Shown: piece by piece, positions 1 through 5,009 of the stretch
Numbering within the stretch: position 1 is the first letter of the stretch
Layout: the number at the start of each line of letters is the position of its first letter
Source of the DNA: Labilithrix luteola
Lineage (GTDB): Bacteria > Myxococcota_A > Polyangia > Polyangiales > Polyangiaceae
Assembly (NCBI GenBank): GCA_026225435.1
Contig: JAMFST010000931.1
Span: 1-5,009, forward strand
Direction of reading: 5' to 3'
Length of the DNA stretch: 5,009 nt
The notes under the pieces: model-generated
What the model saw: only the letters and a program-made list of their open reading frames with translations
The model's database searches: none
What the model was told of the DNA's origin: nothing
Position numbers and translations under genes: made by a program

Positions 1-472
1 CCTCGACGAGGACGCCGACCTCCTCGTTCACGTAGAGCGACATGGGGCCGAGCATGCGCTTCATGCCGCGCGTCTTGAGCCAACCGGCCGCCGCGTCGAC
101 GAGGGCGCGCCCCACCTCGTCGTCGTCGATGGTGTCGAAGAAGCCGAAGAAGCCGGTGTCGTCCCTCCACAGCTTCAGGTGCTCGCGGTCGATCTGCGCC
201 GAGCACCGCCCGACGACCCGACCGCCGCGCCAGGCGGTGAAGAGGATGACCTCGGCCCGGAGGAAGAACGGGTTCTTCGCCGGGTCGAGGCGCTCCTTGA
301 TCTCGAAGTCGAGCGGCGCGATCCAGGCCGGGTCGCCGCGGAACATCTGGCGGCCCGCCTCGACGAAGGGGGTGATGTCGTCGCCGGGCAGGTGCACCCG
401 GATCTCGATGCCCGTGCCGGTGGTGCCGATCCCGGCCGCGCCAACCTGCTTCAACTCTCCGATACCGCTCAC
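1..472 (-). CDS. GNAT-like / YghO-family protein, N-terminal part (C-terminus beyond the left edge)
   Basis: The frame reads from a GTG at 472 down to the left edge without a stop, giving 157 codons. An in-frame TAG lies 18 nt upstream of the GTG, and a GGAG ribosome-binding sequence (480-483) sits 7 nt before it, which fixes the start. The protein contains EIRVHLPGDD, then DPAWIAPLDFEIKERLDPAKN-like spacing, FFLRAEVILFTAWRGGRVVGR (about residues 70-90), GFFGFFDTIDDDEVG, and LGPMSLYVNEEVG near the edge. The run of 'aromatic-rich strand, WRGGRVVGR, GFFGFF, D-E-V, GP...NEE.G.LVE' is what I know from E. coli YghO-like proteins, which have an acetyltransferase (GNAT) fold and are often annotated as N-acetyltransferase or, doubtfully, dATP pyrophosphohydrolase. 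The substrate is unknown. It lies 67 bp downstream of the methyltransferase gene on the same strand, so co-transcription is possible. The family assignment is by recalled similarity. The function is not established. Confidence 0.78.
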   Translation of the reverse strand, partial: MSGIGELKQVGAAGIGTTGTGIEIRVHLPGDDITPFVEAGRQMFRGDPAWIAPLDFEIKERLDPAKNPFFLRAEVILFTAWRGGRVVGRCSAQIDREHLKLWRDDTGFFGFFDTIDDDEVGRALVDAAAGWLKTRGMKRMLGPMSLYVNEEVGVLVE

Positions 473-479
473 GACTCTT

Positions 480-483
480 CTCC
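480..483 (-). promoter_or_regulatory. Ribosome binding site (GGAG) of the YghO-like gene
   Basis: On the minus strand the sequence reads CGGAGAAGAGTC immediately before the GTG at 472. The GGAG core is 7 nt from the start codon, an ideal spacing. Together with the in-frame TAG just upstream it decides in favour of the GTG start. It is the clearest Shine-Dalgarno sequence in the window. Confidence 0.7.
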
Positions 484-539
484 GAGGCTACGGCCGCGCG
501 AGTCCGTCCCGGCGCAGGCTCTTCAGGGGGTGATGAAGC

Positions 540-1430
540 TCAAGGTTTGATGAACCGGAGCGTCATCCGGTCGCTCTCGCCGATCGCTTGGTACTTGGCG
601 TGGTCTTTTTCGCCGAGCCGGTAGCTCGGGGGCAGCGTCCAGACGCCTTCCGGGTAGTCCTTGGTGTCCTTGGGATTCGAGTTGATCTCGCTCTTGTCGG
701 CAAGCTTGAACCCCGCCTTCTGCACGAGCTCGACCACGTACGCTTCCGGCAGGTAGCCCTTGTCGCTGCTCTTGACCGGGTCGGCCCCTGGCGCGGCGCG
801 GTGATCGACGATCCCCAGTGTTCCTCCGGACTTGAGCACGCGGAAGGCGGCCGCCAGGATGGCGCCGTCCGTCTTGCCATCTGTCCAGTTGTGCAGGTTG
901 CGGAAGGTCAGGACGACGTCCTGCGAGCCGTCCGGACCGAGCACGATCGGCTCAGTCGTGATCATATGCACCACCTTGACGTTGGCGTACGAGGCCGGGT
1001 CGGCGTGGAGCTTCCCGAGGAGCTTCTTGGCGTCCTCGGTCTCCTCGCTGTTGGGAGGGCCGTTCTCGTTGCCGCTGGTGACGGTGAGCTGCCCGTGGTC
1101 CTTGAGCAGCGGGCCGAGGATCTCGGTGTACCAGCCGCCGCCGGGGGAGAGCTCGACCACCTTGGAGTCCGACTTCACGCCGAAGAACTCGAGGGTCTCG
1201 CGCGGGTGGCGGTAGACGTCGCGGGCGCGGTTGGCCTCGCTGCGCTGGGGGCCGCCGAGCACCTGGCGGAGGCGCGCGTCGACGTCGTTGTCGGCGAGGA
1301 CGCCGCCGCTGGCGGTGACCGCTGTCGTGGTGGACGCGCTGGGCGTCGCGGGACATTTCCCTTCGCTGTTGCCGCCCGCACAGGCGAGCGACGACAGCGC
1401 GGCGATCGAGACGAAGAGCAAAGAGCGCAT
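540..1430 (-). CDS. Exported class I SAM-dependent methyltransferase, COG4798 type
   Basis: This is a complete 296-residue protein. Residues 1-18 form a signal peptide (MRSLLFVSIAALSSLACA). Cys17 could be a lipoprotein acceptor, but the residue three before it is Ser rather than Leu, so signal peptidase I cleavage after the A-C-A at 16-18 is an equally good reading. A Ser/Thr/Ala-rich linker follows (about 27-45). The methyltransferase fold starts near residue 50: VVELSPGGGWYTEIL (91-105) is the glycine-rich SAM-binding motif I, DVVLTFRNLHNW (171-182) is the motif IV region, and LKSGGTLGIVDHRAAPGA (199-216) is the post-motif strand. 'GGGWYTE', 'FRNLHNW' and 'VDHRA' are hallmarks of the COG4798 predicted methyltransferases, a family in which signal peptides are common. 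The substrate is not known. The ATG at 1430 is chosen because it gives the signal peptide. There is no clear Shine-Dalgarno sequence before it. It is divergent from cydA across 74 bp. Confidence 0.88.
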   Translation of the reverse strand: MRSLLFVSIAALSSLACAGGNSEGKCPATPSASTTTAVTASGGVLADNDVDARLRQVLGGPQRSEANRARDVYRHPRETLEFFGVKSDSKVVELSPGGGWYTEILGPLLKDHGQLTVTSGNENGPPNSEETEDAKKLLGKLHADPASYANVKVVHMITTEPIVLGPDGSQDVVLTFRNLHNWTDGKTDGAILAAAFRVLKSGGTLGIVDHRAAPGADPVKSSDKGYLPEAYVVELVQKAGFKLADKSEINSNPKDTKDYPEGVWTLPPSYRLGEKDHAKYQAIGESDRMTLRFIKP

Positions 1431-1504
1431 CAGGCGCGTCTACCACGCCCCGTCAAGCTCGCGCCAACCTGGACTTGGGCGGTCGCGCGCTCTACGAACG
1501 GCGC
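1431..1504. promoter_or_regulatory. Divergent intergenic region between the methyltransferase gene and cydA
   Basis: Two genes start in opposite directions from this 74-bp gap, so it should hold at least one promoter for each, or the promoters may lie partly inside the coding ends. I see no convincing -35/-10 pair, no sigma-54 type -24/-12 pair, no clear operator palindrome, and no strong Shine-Dalgarno sequence on either side. The assignment rests on gene arrangement alone. Confidence 0.4.
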
Positions 1505-2932
1505 ATGCACGAGACGACGATCCTCTTCGCGCGAGCGCAGATGGAGCTGTCGCTGGCGTTCCACATGGTGTTCGCCGCGCTCGGCATCGGCATGCCACTG
1601 CTCATGGTGCTGGCCGAGGCGCGCTTCGTCCTCGGGCACGGCGAGCATTTCCGCGAGCTGGCGCGCACCTGGGGGAAGGCGACGGCGCTGCTCTTCGCCA
1701 TCGGTGCGGTGTCGGGCACGGCGCTGTCGTTCGAGCTCGGCCTGCTGTGGCCCAGGCTCATGTGGCTGGCCGGCCCGGCCATCGGCCCGGCCTTCGTCGT
1801 CGAAGGGTACGCCTTCTTCCTCGAGGCGATCTTCGTCGGGCTGTATTTGTACGGGTGGGAGCGCTTCACGGCCAAGCAGCACCTGCTGGTCGGCATCCCG
1901 GTGGCGCTGAGCGGTCTGGTCTCCGGCGTCCTGGTGGTCGCGGCGAACGCGTGGATGCAGAAGCCGGCGGCCTTCGTGGTCGGTGCCAACGGAGCGGCCG
2001 TGCCGACCTCGAGCTTCACCGCCTTCTCCAGCCCGATGTGGGCGCCGATGAGCGTGCACTCCTCGCTCGCTTGCTACGCCTCGGTGGGCTTCGCGGTGGC
2101 CGGTGTGTACGCCTACGCGCTGCGCTCACGCGCGCAGGACGGGCCGGGCAGCCATCGCTCGCCCGAGTACCTGCGCGCCGGGTTTCGCCTGGCGCTCACC
2201 GTCGGCGCCCTTGCCGCGCTGTGCCAGGGGATCTCGGGAGATGCCAGCGCCCGCGAGCTCGCCAGCGAGGAGCCGATCAAGCTCGCCGCGATGGAAGCGC
2301 ACTACGAGAGCGCGAGCCACGTGCCGCTCATGGTCGGCGGCTGGGCCGACAGCGCGACGCGCAGCATCCACGGCGCCGTCTCCATCCCCGGTGGGCTCAG
2401 CTTCCTCGCCAAGGGGGACTTCGGCGCGGAGATCGACGGCCTCGAGACGACGCCGAAGGAGAACTGGCCCAACGTGCCGCTGGTGCACCTTGCCTTCGAC
2501 CTGATGGTCGGCTGCGGCTCGCTGCTGGCGCTGGTGGCGATGCTCTTCGCCATGGACCGCTTCCGCGCGTGGCGCAACGAGCGTCCGGGCCTCTCAGGCC
2601 CTGTTGTGCCGGGCCTGGGCTCAGGCCCTGTCGTGCCGGGCCTGGGCTCAGGCCCTGTCGTGAATGAGCCGCGCTGGTTCGTCTCGCTCGTCTACTTCGC
2701 CTCGCCGCTCGGCTTCGTCGCGCTGGAAGCGGGCTGGTTCGTCACCGAGGCGGGGCGGCAGCCGTGGGCCGTGCAGGGGTTGCTCAAGGTGGCGGACGCG
2801 GTGACCACGGCGCCGGGTGTGCCGGCCGTGTTCTTCGGCTTCGCCTTGCTCTACGTGCTGCTGGCGGTATCGCTGATCGGCCTGTTGCGCGCGCTGGCGC
2901 GTGGACACGAGATGGCCGATGCCGCTCATTGA
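1505..2932 (+). CDS. cydA: Cytochrome bd-type quinol oxidase subunit I
   Basis: This is a 475-residue membrane protein, the heme-bearing subunit that oxidises quinol and reduces oxygen. Nine membrane segments can be read, at about 13-35, 57-80, 95-118, 127-148, 183-206, 226-243, 326-352, 391-414 and 440-463. Aligned by eye with E. coli CydA, the heme ligands are present: His20 (b595, E. coli His19), His185 (b558, His186) and Met334 (b558, Met393). The quinol loop keeps KLAAMEAHYE with Lys259 and Glu264 (E. coli Lys252/Glu257), and EAGWFVTEAGRQPW (408-421) is conserved. The loop is short, lacking the long E. coli-type insertion. Differences are Ser75 where E. coli has Glu74 (with Glu77 two residues on), a Glu100-Glu107 spacing of 7 instead of 8, and Asp332 in place of Arg391. 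Residues 361-386 are a repeated PGLGSGPVV insert. The ATG at 1505 is preferred to a TTG at 1475 on family N-terminus. Neither has a good ribosome site. cydB overlaps its end by 14 nt. Confidence 0.95.
   Translation: MHETTILFARAQMELSLAFHMVFAALGIGMPLLMVLAEARFVLGHGEHFRELARTWGKATALLFAIGAVSGTALSFELGLLWPRLMWLAGPAIGPAFVVEGYAFFLEAIFVGLYLYGWERFTAKQHLLVGIPVALSGLVSGVLVVAANAWMQKPAAFVVGANGAAVPTSSFTAFSSPMWAPMSVHSSLACYASVGFAVAGVYAYALRSRAQDGPGSHRSPEYLRAGFRLALTVGALAALCQGISGDASARELASEEPIKLAAMEAHYESASHVPLMVGGWADSATRSIHGAVSIPGGLSFLAKGDFGAEIDGLETTPKENWPNVPLVHLAFDLMVGCGSLLALVAMLFAMDRFRAWRNERPGLSGPVVPGLGSGPVVPGLGSGPVVNEPRWFVSLVYFASPLGFVALEAGWFVTEAGRQPWAVQGLLKVADAVTTAPGVPAVFFGFALLYVLLAVSLIGLLRALARGHEMADAAH
2585..2662 (+). 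repeat. Three in-frame tandem palindromic units (24+27+27 bp) inside cydA
   Basis: The units lie at 2585-2608, 2609-2635 and 2636-2662. Units 2 and 3 are identical at all 27 positions. Unit 1 lacks one GGG triplet and has GTT for GTC, otherwise matching. Each unit carries an inverted repeat: GGGCCT-CTC-AGGCCC in unit 1 (2587-2601), and GGGCCTG-GGCT-CAGGCCC in units 2 (2611-2628) and 3 (2638-2655). All lengths are multiples of three, so the frame is kept, and the units are translated as PGLSGPVV, PGLGSGPVV and PGLGSGPVV. They sit between membrane segments 7 and 8, next to the basic stretch RFRAWRNER, which by the positive-inside rule and the E. coli topology is a cytoplasmic loop. The exact identity of units 2 and 3, including synonymous positions, points to recent duplication. 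Confidence 0.93.
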
Positions 2933-3956
2933 CCTCGCCGCCTTCGTCATCCTGGTGGCCGTGTGCGCCTACGGAGTGCTCGCCGGGGCCGACTTCGGCG
3001 GCGGCGTGTGGGATCTGTTCGCTCACGGGCCGCGCAAGAAGGAGCAGCGGGCCGCCATCGCCCGGGCCATGGCGCCGGTCTGGGAGGCGAACCACGTCTG
3101 GCTCATCTTCGTCATCGTCCTGCTCTTCACCGCGCTGCCGGGCGCCTTTGCGCTCCTCGTCACCGCGCTCTTCATCCCGTTCCACCTCGCGCTGGTCGGC
3201 ATCGTCCTGAGAGGAGCGGCCTTCGTCTTCCGCGCGCACGCGCCCAGGGCTGCCGCAGGTACCGGGGAGGTCTCCCGCTTCTCTCGCCACACGGGTGTGA
3301 TCTTCGGCGTGGCCAGCACCGTGACGCCGCTCCTCATGGGCATGGCGCTCGGCTCGGTCTCCGCCGGTCGCATCGAGACGTCGCCGCCCGGTACCGCCCC
3401 CGTCGCCGACTCGCTCGCCTGGCTCTCGCCGATGGCGCTCTTCACCGGCCTCCTCGCGCTCGCCCTGTGCGCCTACGTCGCCGCCGTCTTCCTCGCCTGG
3501 GAGTCCCAGGTCCGCGGCGACACCGGCCTCACCGAGGATTTCCGCCACCGCGCGCTGCGCACCGGAGGGGTCGTCGTCGCGCTCACCGTCTGCGTCATCC
3601 CGCTGCTCGCCCACGAGGCGCCGTCACTCGCCCGCGCGCTCTTCACCGTACGGGCGTTCCCCGTGGTGCTCACCGGCGGTGTCGCCGCGCTGGTCGCCGG
3701 GTTCGCGCTCCTGCGCCGCCATTTGCATCTCGCACGCATCGCCACCGTCGTGCAGATCGCGGCGCTCCTCGGCGGCTGGGGGCTCGCCCAGTACCCCTAC
3801 GTGCTCTACCCGAGCCTGACGCTGGCGCAGGCCGCCGCCCCGGACACCACGCTGCGCTTCCTGCTGGCGTCGCTGCCGTTCGCCGCGCTCCTCCTCGGCC
3901 CGTCGCTGTGGCTGCTGTTTCGCGTGTTCAAACAGCGCGACCGTCTGCGCGAGTGA
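2919..3956 (+). CDS. cydB: Cytochrome bd-type quinol oxidase subunit II
   Basis: This is a 345-residue polytopic membrane protein that pairs with CydA and supports the proton path and complex stability without carrying its own catalytic heme ligands. Near the N-terminus it has YGVLAGADFGGGVWDLF (18-34), then APVWEANHVWLIF (52-64), which corresponds to the HWDGNQVWLI region of E. coli CydB with Glu56 in place of the Asp. Then come FIPFHLALVGIVLRGAAFVFR (85-105), a soluble loop with DTGLTEDFRHRALRTGG (201-217), and a final AQYPYVLYPSLTL (290-302). The length is slightly below E. coli CydB (379). The ATG at 2919 overlaps the cydA stop by 14 nt and has a weak GAG 7 nt upstream. A GTG at 2901 would add six residues and is less likely. 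The overlap implies translational coupling with cydA. No CydX-like peptide follows before the convergent gene. Confidence 0.94.
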   Translation: MPLIDLAAFVILVAVCAYGVLAGADFGGGVWDLFAHGPRKKEQRAAIARAMAPVWEANHVWLIFVIVLLFTALPGAFALLVTALFIPFHLALVGIVLRGAAFVFRAHAPRAAAGTGEVSRFSRHTGVIFGVASTVTPLLMGMALGSVSAGRIETSPPGTAPVADSLAWLSPMALFTGLLALALCAYVAAVFLAWESQVRGDTGLTEDFRHRALRTGGVVVALTVCVIPLLAHEAPSLARALFTVRAFPVVLTGGVAALVAGFALLRRHLHLARIATVVQIAALLGGWGLAQYPYVLYPSLTLAQAAAPDTTLRFLLASLPFAALLLGPSLWLLFRVFKQRDRLRE

Positions 3957-4001
3957 GCGGCTCGGCGGCCCCGACCCCGACCTGAGGCGACCTCGGCCAT
4001 A

Positions 4002-4018
4002 CTGCCACGACGTGGCAG
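4002..4018. terminator. Hairpin between convergent cydB and the small unknown gene, possible bidirectional terminator
   Basis: CTGCCAC-GAC-GTGGCAG forms a perfect 7-bp stem with a 3-base loop. It lies 46 nt past the cydB stop and 16 nt past the stop of the convergent gene, where a shared terminator is expected. Neither side carries a run of T residues, so it is not a canonical intrinsic terminator. It could equally be a 3'-end stabilising hairpin or a protein-binding site. Confidence 0.45.
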
Positions 4019-4033
4019 AAAGGAGCCCGTGGC

Positions 4034-4306
4034 TCAGCCGGCGGCGGGGAGCGAATAGACCGAGTGCTGTCCGGAGGTTGGCTCGACTTGCTTGGCCGCC
4101 GGAGGGTTCGCCGGCTGGTCCAGCTGATCCGGCGAGAGGCCGATGGCGACCGCCTGTTCACGCGCGTGCTCGAGCATCCGGCGGAAGCTGGCGCTCCCTC
4201 GCATCGCGTCGACGGTGAACTTCAGATCTTCGTGCGTGAGCAGCGGGAGCTGGGCGGCGAAAGCCGCGAAGAGCTCGAGGACGGTGGGCTCGGTGGTGGG
4301 CTTCAT
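4034..4306 (-). CDS. Small protein of unknown function (90 aa)
   Basis: I do not recognise this protein. From the ATG at 4306 it reads [20 protein letters not shown]..., a probable helical N-terminal half (about residues 9-52) containing [15 protein letters not shown] and [20 protein letters not shown], then a Pro/Gln/Ala-rich tail (about 58-90) that is likely disordered. There is no signal peptide, membrane segment or Cys/His metal site. The frame is open upstream to a TTG at 4534, but the added residues look like non-coding translation and would run into glgX on the opposite strand, so the internal ATG is preferred. No Shine-Dalgarno sequence precedes it. The amphipathic pattern, regular third-position G/C use and position between a convergent and a divergent real gene favour a real gene. 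It could be a small regulatory or structural protein, but nothing here shows which. Confidence 0.55.
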   Translation of the reverse strand: MKPTTEPTVLELFAAFAAQLPLLTHEDLKFTVDAMRGSASFRRMLEHAREQAVAIGLSPDQLDQPANPPAAKQVEPTSGQHSVYSLPAAG

Positions 4307-4318
4307 GGTGGGCTCGAG
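4283..4318. repeat. Three 12-bp imperfect tandem repeats (GGTGGGCT core) over the start of the small gene
   Basis: Plus-strand units are GGTGGGCTCGGT (4283-4294), GGTGGGCTTCAT (4295-4306) and GGTGGGCTCGAG (4307-4318). They share the 8-base core GGTGGGCT. On the minus strand they translate as [12 protein letters not shown], so the period matches the reading frame and the proposed ATG (4306-4304) is the first codon of the middle unit. Confidence 0.7.
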
Positions 4319-4494
4319 GGGGCGGAAGAGGGGGCTGGCGCGACGCGGCACAACGCCACGGAGCTCCGTCGAGGGTACCTGCTCTTTCAAGATTCGTGAC
4401 GAAGCCCGCAGAGCGTTCTCGTCCGCACGGAAAATACAAGCGTCCGCCGCAGCCTGGACCGCTGGTACCTCTCGTGCAGAAGGCGACCCGATCC
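4307..4494. promoter_or_regulatory. Divergent intergenic region upstream of glgX and the small gene
   Basis: This 188-bp stretch separates two divergent starts and should hold their promoters. The AT-richest patch in the neighbourhood is around 4381-4440 (for example GAAAATACAAG near its right end), the likeliest place for a -10 element, but I cannot pick a convincing -35/-10 pair. It contains a perfect 12-bp palindrome at 4358-4369 and two GGTACC sites about 90 bp apart. No long reading frame with good codon use crosses it. Confidence 0.4.
4358..4369. promoter_or_regulatory. Perfect 12-bp palindrome ACGGAGCTCCGT, candidate operator
   Basis: ACGGAGCTCCGT equals its own reverse complement, with no spacer. 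It lies 126 bp before the glgX start and 52 bp before the small gene's ATG, in the divergent spacer. Dyad sites of this size in such spacers can bind dimeric regulators, but without a spacer or a second copy it may be chance in GC-rich DNA. Confidence 0.25.
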
Positions 4495-5009
4495 ATGGAC
4501 CGATATCCCGGAAATCCGTACCCGCTGGGCGCAACGCCCGATGGCGAAGGGGTGAACTTCGCCCTGTACTCCGAGCACGCCGAAGCTGTGGACCTGTGCC
4601 TCGTGGACGCCGACGGCCACGAGACGCGCGTCCCCTTGCGCGACCGCACCGCCTTCGTCTGGCACGTGTACCTGCCGGGGGTGAAGCCTGGACAATTCTA
4701 CGGCTACCGCGTGAAGGGGCCGTACAAGCCGGAGGAGGGGCTGCGCTTCAACGATCGCGTCCGCCTGGTCGACCCGTACGCCAAGGCGCACGTCTCCGTG
4801 GAGGACTGGGAGCAGGGGCTCTTCGCCTACCAGCTGGGCGCGGAGAAGGGGGACCTGGTGATGAACGACAAGGACGCCACCGGCGCGCCGCTCGGCGTGG
4901 TCGTCGCCGCGTCCGAGTTCGACTGGGACGGGGACAAGCCACTGAACACGCCCTTCCACCGCTCGGTGATCTACGAGTGCCACGTGCGCGGCCTGACGAT
5001 GCGCCACCC
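4495..5009 (+). CDS. glgX: Glycogen debranching enzyme GlgX, N-terminal part (C-terminus beyond the right edge)
   Basis: The frame is open from the ATG at 4495 to the window end: 171 codons, roughly a quarter of the usual ~700 residues. GlgX is a cytoplasmic GH13 enzyme that hydrolyses alpha-1,6 branches of phosphorylase-trimmed glycogen. [20 protein letters not shown] (3-22) opens a CBM48 beta-sandwich domain (to about residue 95), with [28 protein letters not shown] and RLVDPYAKA matching E. coli GlgX (VELCVFDANG, WHGYLPDARPG, GYRVHGP, LIDPCA). [20 protein letters not shown] and [10 protein letters not shown] (from about residue 142) lead into the GH13 barrel. The catalytic residues lie beyond the edge. 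The related TreX/isoamylase-type enzymes share this N-terminus, so exact specificity cannot be settled. An in-frame GTG at 4474 is an alternative start. GAAGG at 4479-4483 is a rather distant (11 nt) ribosome site for the ATG. Confidence 0.93.
   Translation, partial: MDRYPGNPYPLGATPDGEGVNFALYSEHAEAVDLCLVDADGHETRVPLRDRTAFVWHVYLPGVKPGQFYGYRVKGPYKPEEGLRFNDRVRLVDPYAKAHVSVEDWEQGLFAYQLGAEKGDLVMNDKDATGAPLGVVVAASEFDWDGDKPLNTPFHRSVIYECHVRGLTMRH

Noticed and set aside
1451..1456. TTGACG on the minus strand as a -35 element for the methyltransferase gene
   Set aside because: No -10 hexamer follows at 16-18 bp, and the implied transcription start would fall at or inside the start of the coding region.
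1475..1504. TTG at 1475 as the start of cydA (ten extra residues)
   Set aside because: CydA proteins begin a few residues before the first membrane helix, as the ATG at 1505 provides, and the TTG has no ribosome site.
588..1910. Long plus-strand open frame (440 codons) antisense to the methyltransferase and running into cydA
   Set aside because: It has no recognisable motifs and becomes Arg/Ser-rich low-complexity over cydA. It is explained by the high GC content and the strong coding bias of the real genes on the other strand or frame.
1231..2667. Plus-strand open frame (478 codons) in a different frame over cydA
   Set aside because: Its composition is Arg/Ala/Gly-rich with no domain, whereas the overlapping frame is unmistakably CydA.
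2784..3614. Minus-strand open frame (276 codons) antisense to cydB
   Set aside because: It is an Asp/Glu/Arg-rich shadow of CydB codons with no family resemblance. CydB motifs on the plus strand account for the region.
2963..3985. Plus-strand open frame (340 codons) shifted against cydB
   Set aside because: It is an Arg-rich translation typical of an out-of-frame high-GC gene.
4012..4218. Plus-strand 68-codon frame after cydB as a possible cydX or other small gene
   Set aside because: It is Arg/Pro/Ser-rich with no membrane segment, so it is not CydX-like. It is antisense to the small minus-strand gene.
4307..4534. N-terminal extension of the small minus-strand gene to a TTG at 4534
   Set aside because: The added 76 residues have irregular composition, and the start would lie inside the opposite-strand glgX coding region. 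The internal ATG is simpler, though the repeat at the start leaves some doubt.
1..5009. Mobile elements, CRISPR arrays, tRNA or rRNA genes
   Set aside because: I saw no transposase or integrase motifs, terminal inverted repeats, regularly spaced repeats with unique spacers, or tRNA-like cloverleaf sequences on either strand.

Overview
The window is high-GC DNA (by eye about two thirds G+C or more), with strong G/C preference at third codon positions and many long spurious antisense reading frames. This composition, an SPase-type exported COG4798 methyltransferase, a cydAB pair of the non-E. coli lineage and a GlgX together suggest a large-genome, high-GC Gram-negative bacterium. A myxobacterium (Polyangiales/Sorangium-like) is my best guess, but no marker gene here proves it.

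Layout, left to right. Positions 1-472 (minus) hold the N-terminal part of a YghO/GNAT-like acetyltransferase-family protein that runs off the left edge. Positions 540-1430 (minus) hold an exported COG4798-type SAM-dependent methyltransferase, 67 bp upstream of the first gene and on the same strand. A 74-bp divergent intergenic region (1431-1504) separates it from a plus-strand pair, cydA (1505-2932) and cydB (2919-3956), which overlap by 14 nt and encode the two subunits of a cytochrome bd-type quinol oxidase. A 7-bp-stem hairpin (4002-4018) lies between cydB and a convergent 90-codon gene of unknown function (4034-4306, minus). After a 188-bp divergent intergenic region, glgX (glycogen debranching enzyme) starts at 4495 and runs off the right edge.

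How the genes work together: only cydA and cydB clearly form a functional unit, a membrane oxidase that takes electrons from quinol and reduces oxygen to water. The assembly transporter genes cydDC and a CydX-like peptide are not in the window. The methyltransferase, acetyltransferase-like protein, small protein and GlgX have no evident functional link to the oxidase. This looks like ordinary chromosomal gene content, with no mobile elements, RNA genes or CRISPR arrays.

The most notable features are: three in-frame copies of a 24/27-bp palindromic unit inside cydA, in a loop predicted to be cytoplasmic; a CydA sequence that keeps the heme ligands and quinol-loop Lys/Glu but differs from E. 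coli at several conserved acidic/basic positions; and a 12-bp tandem repeat straddling the proposed start codon of the small unknown gene. I see no convincing new multi-gene system here.
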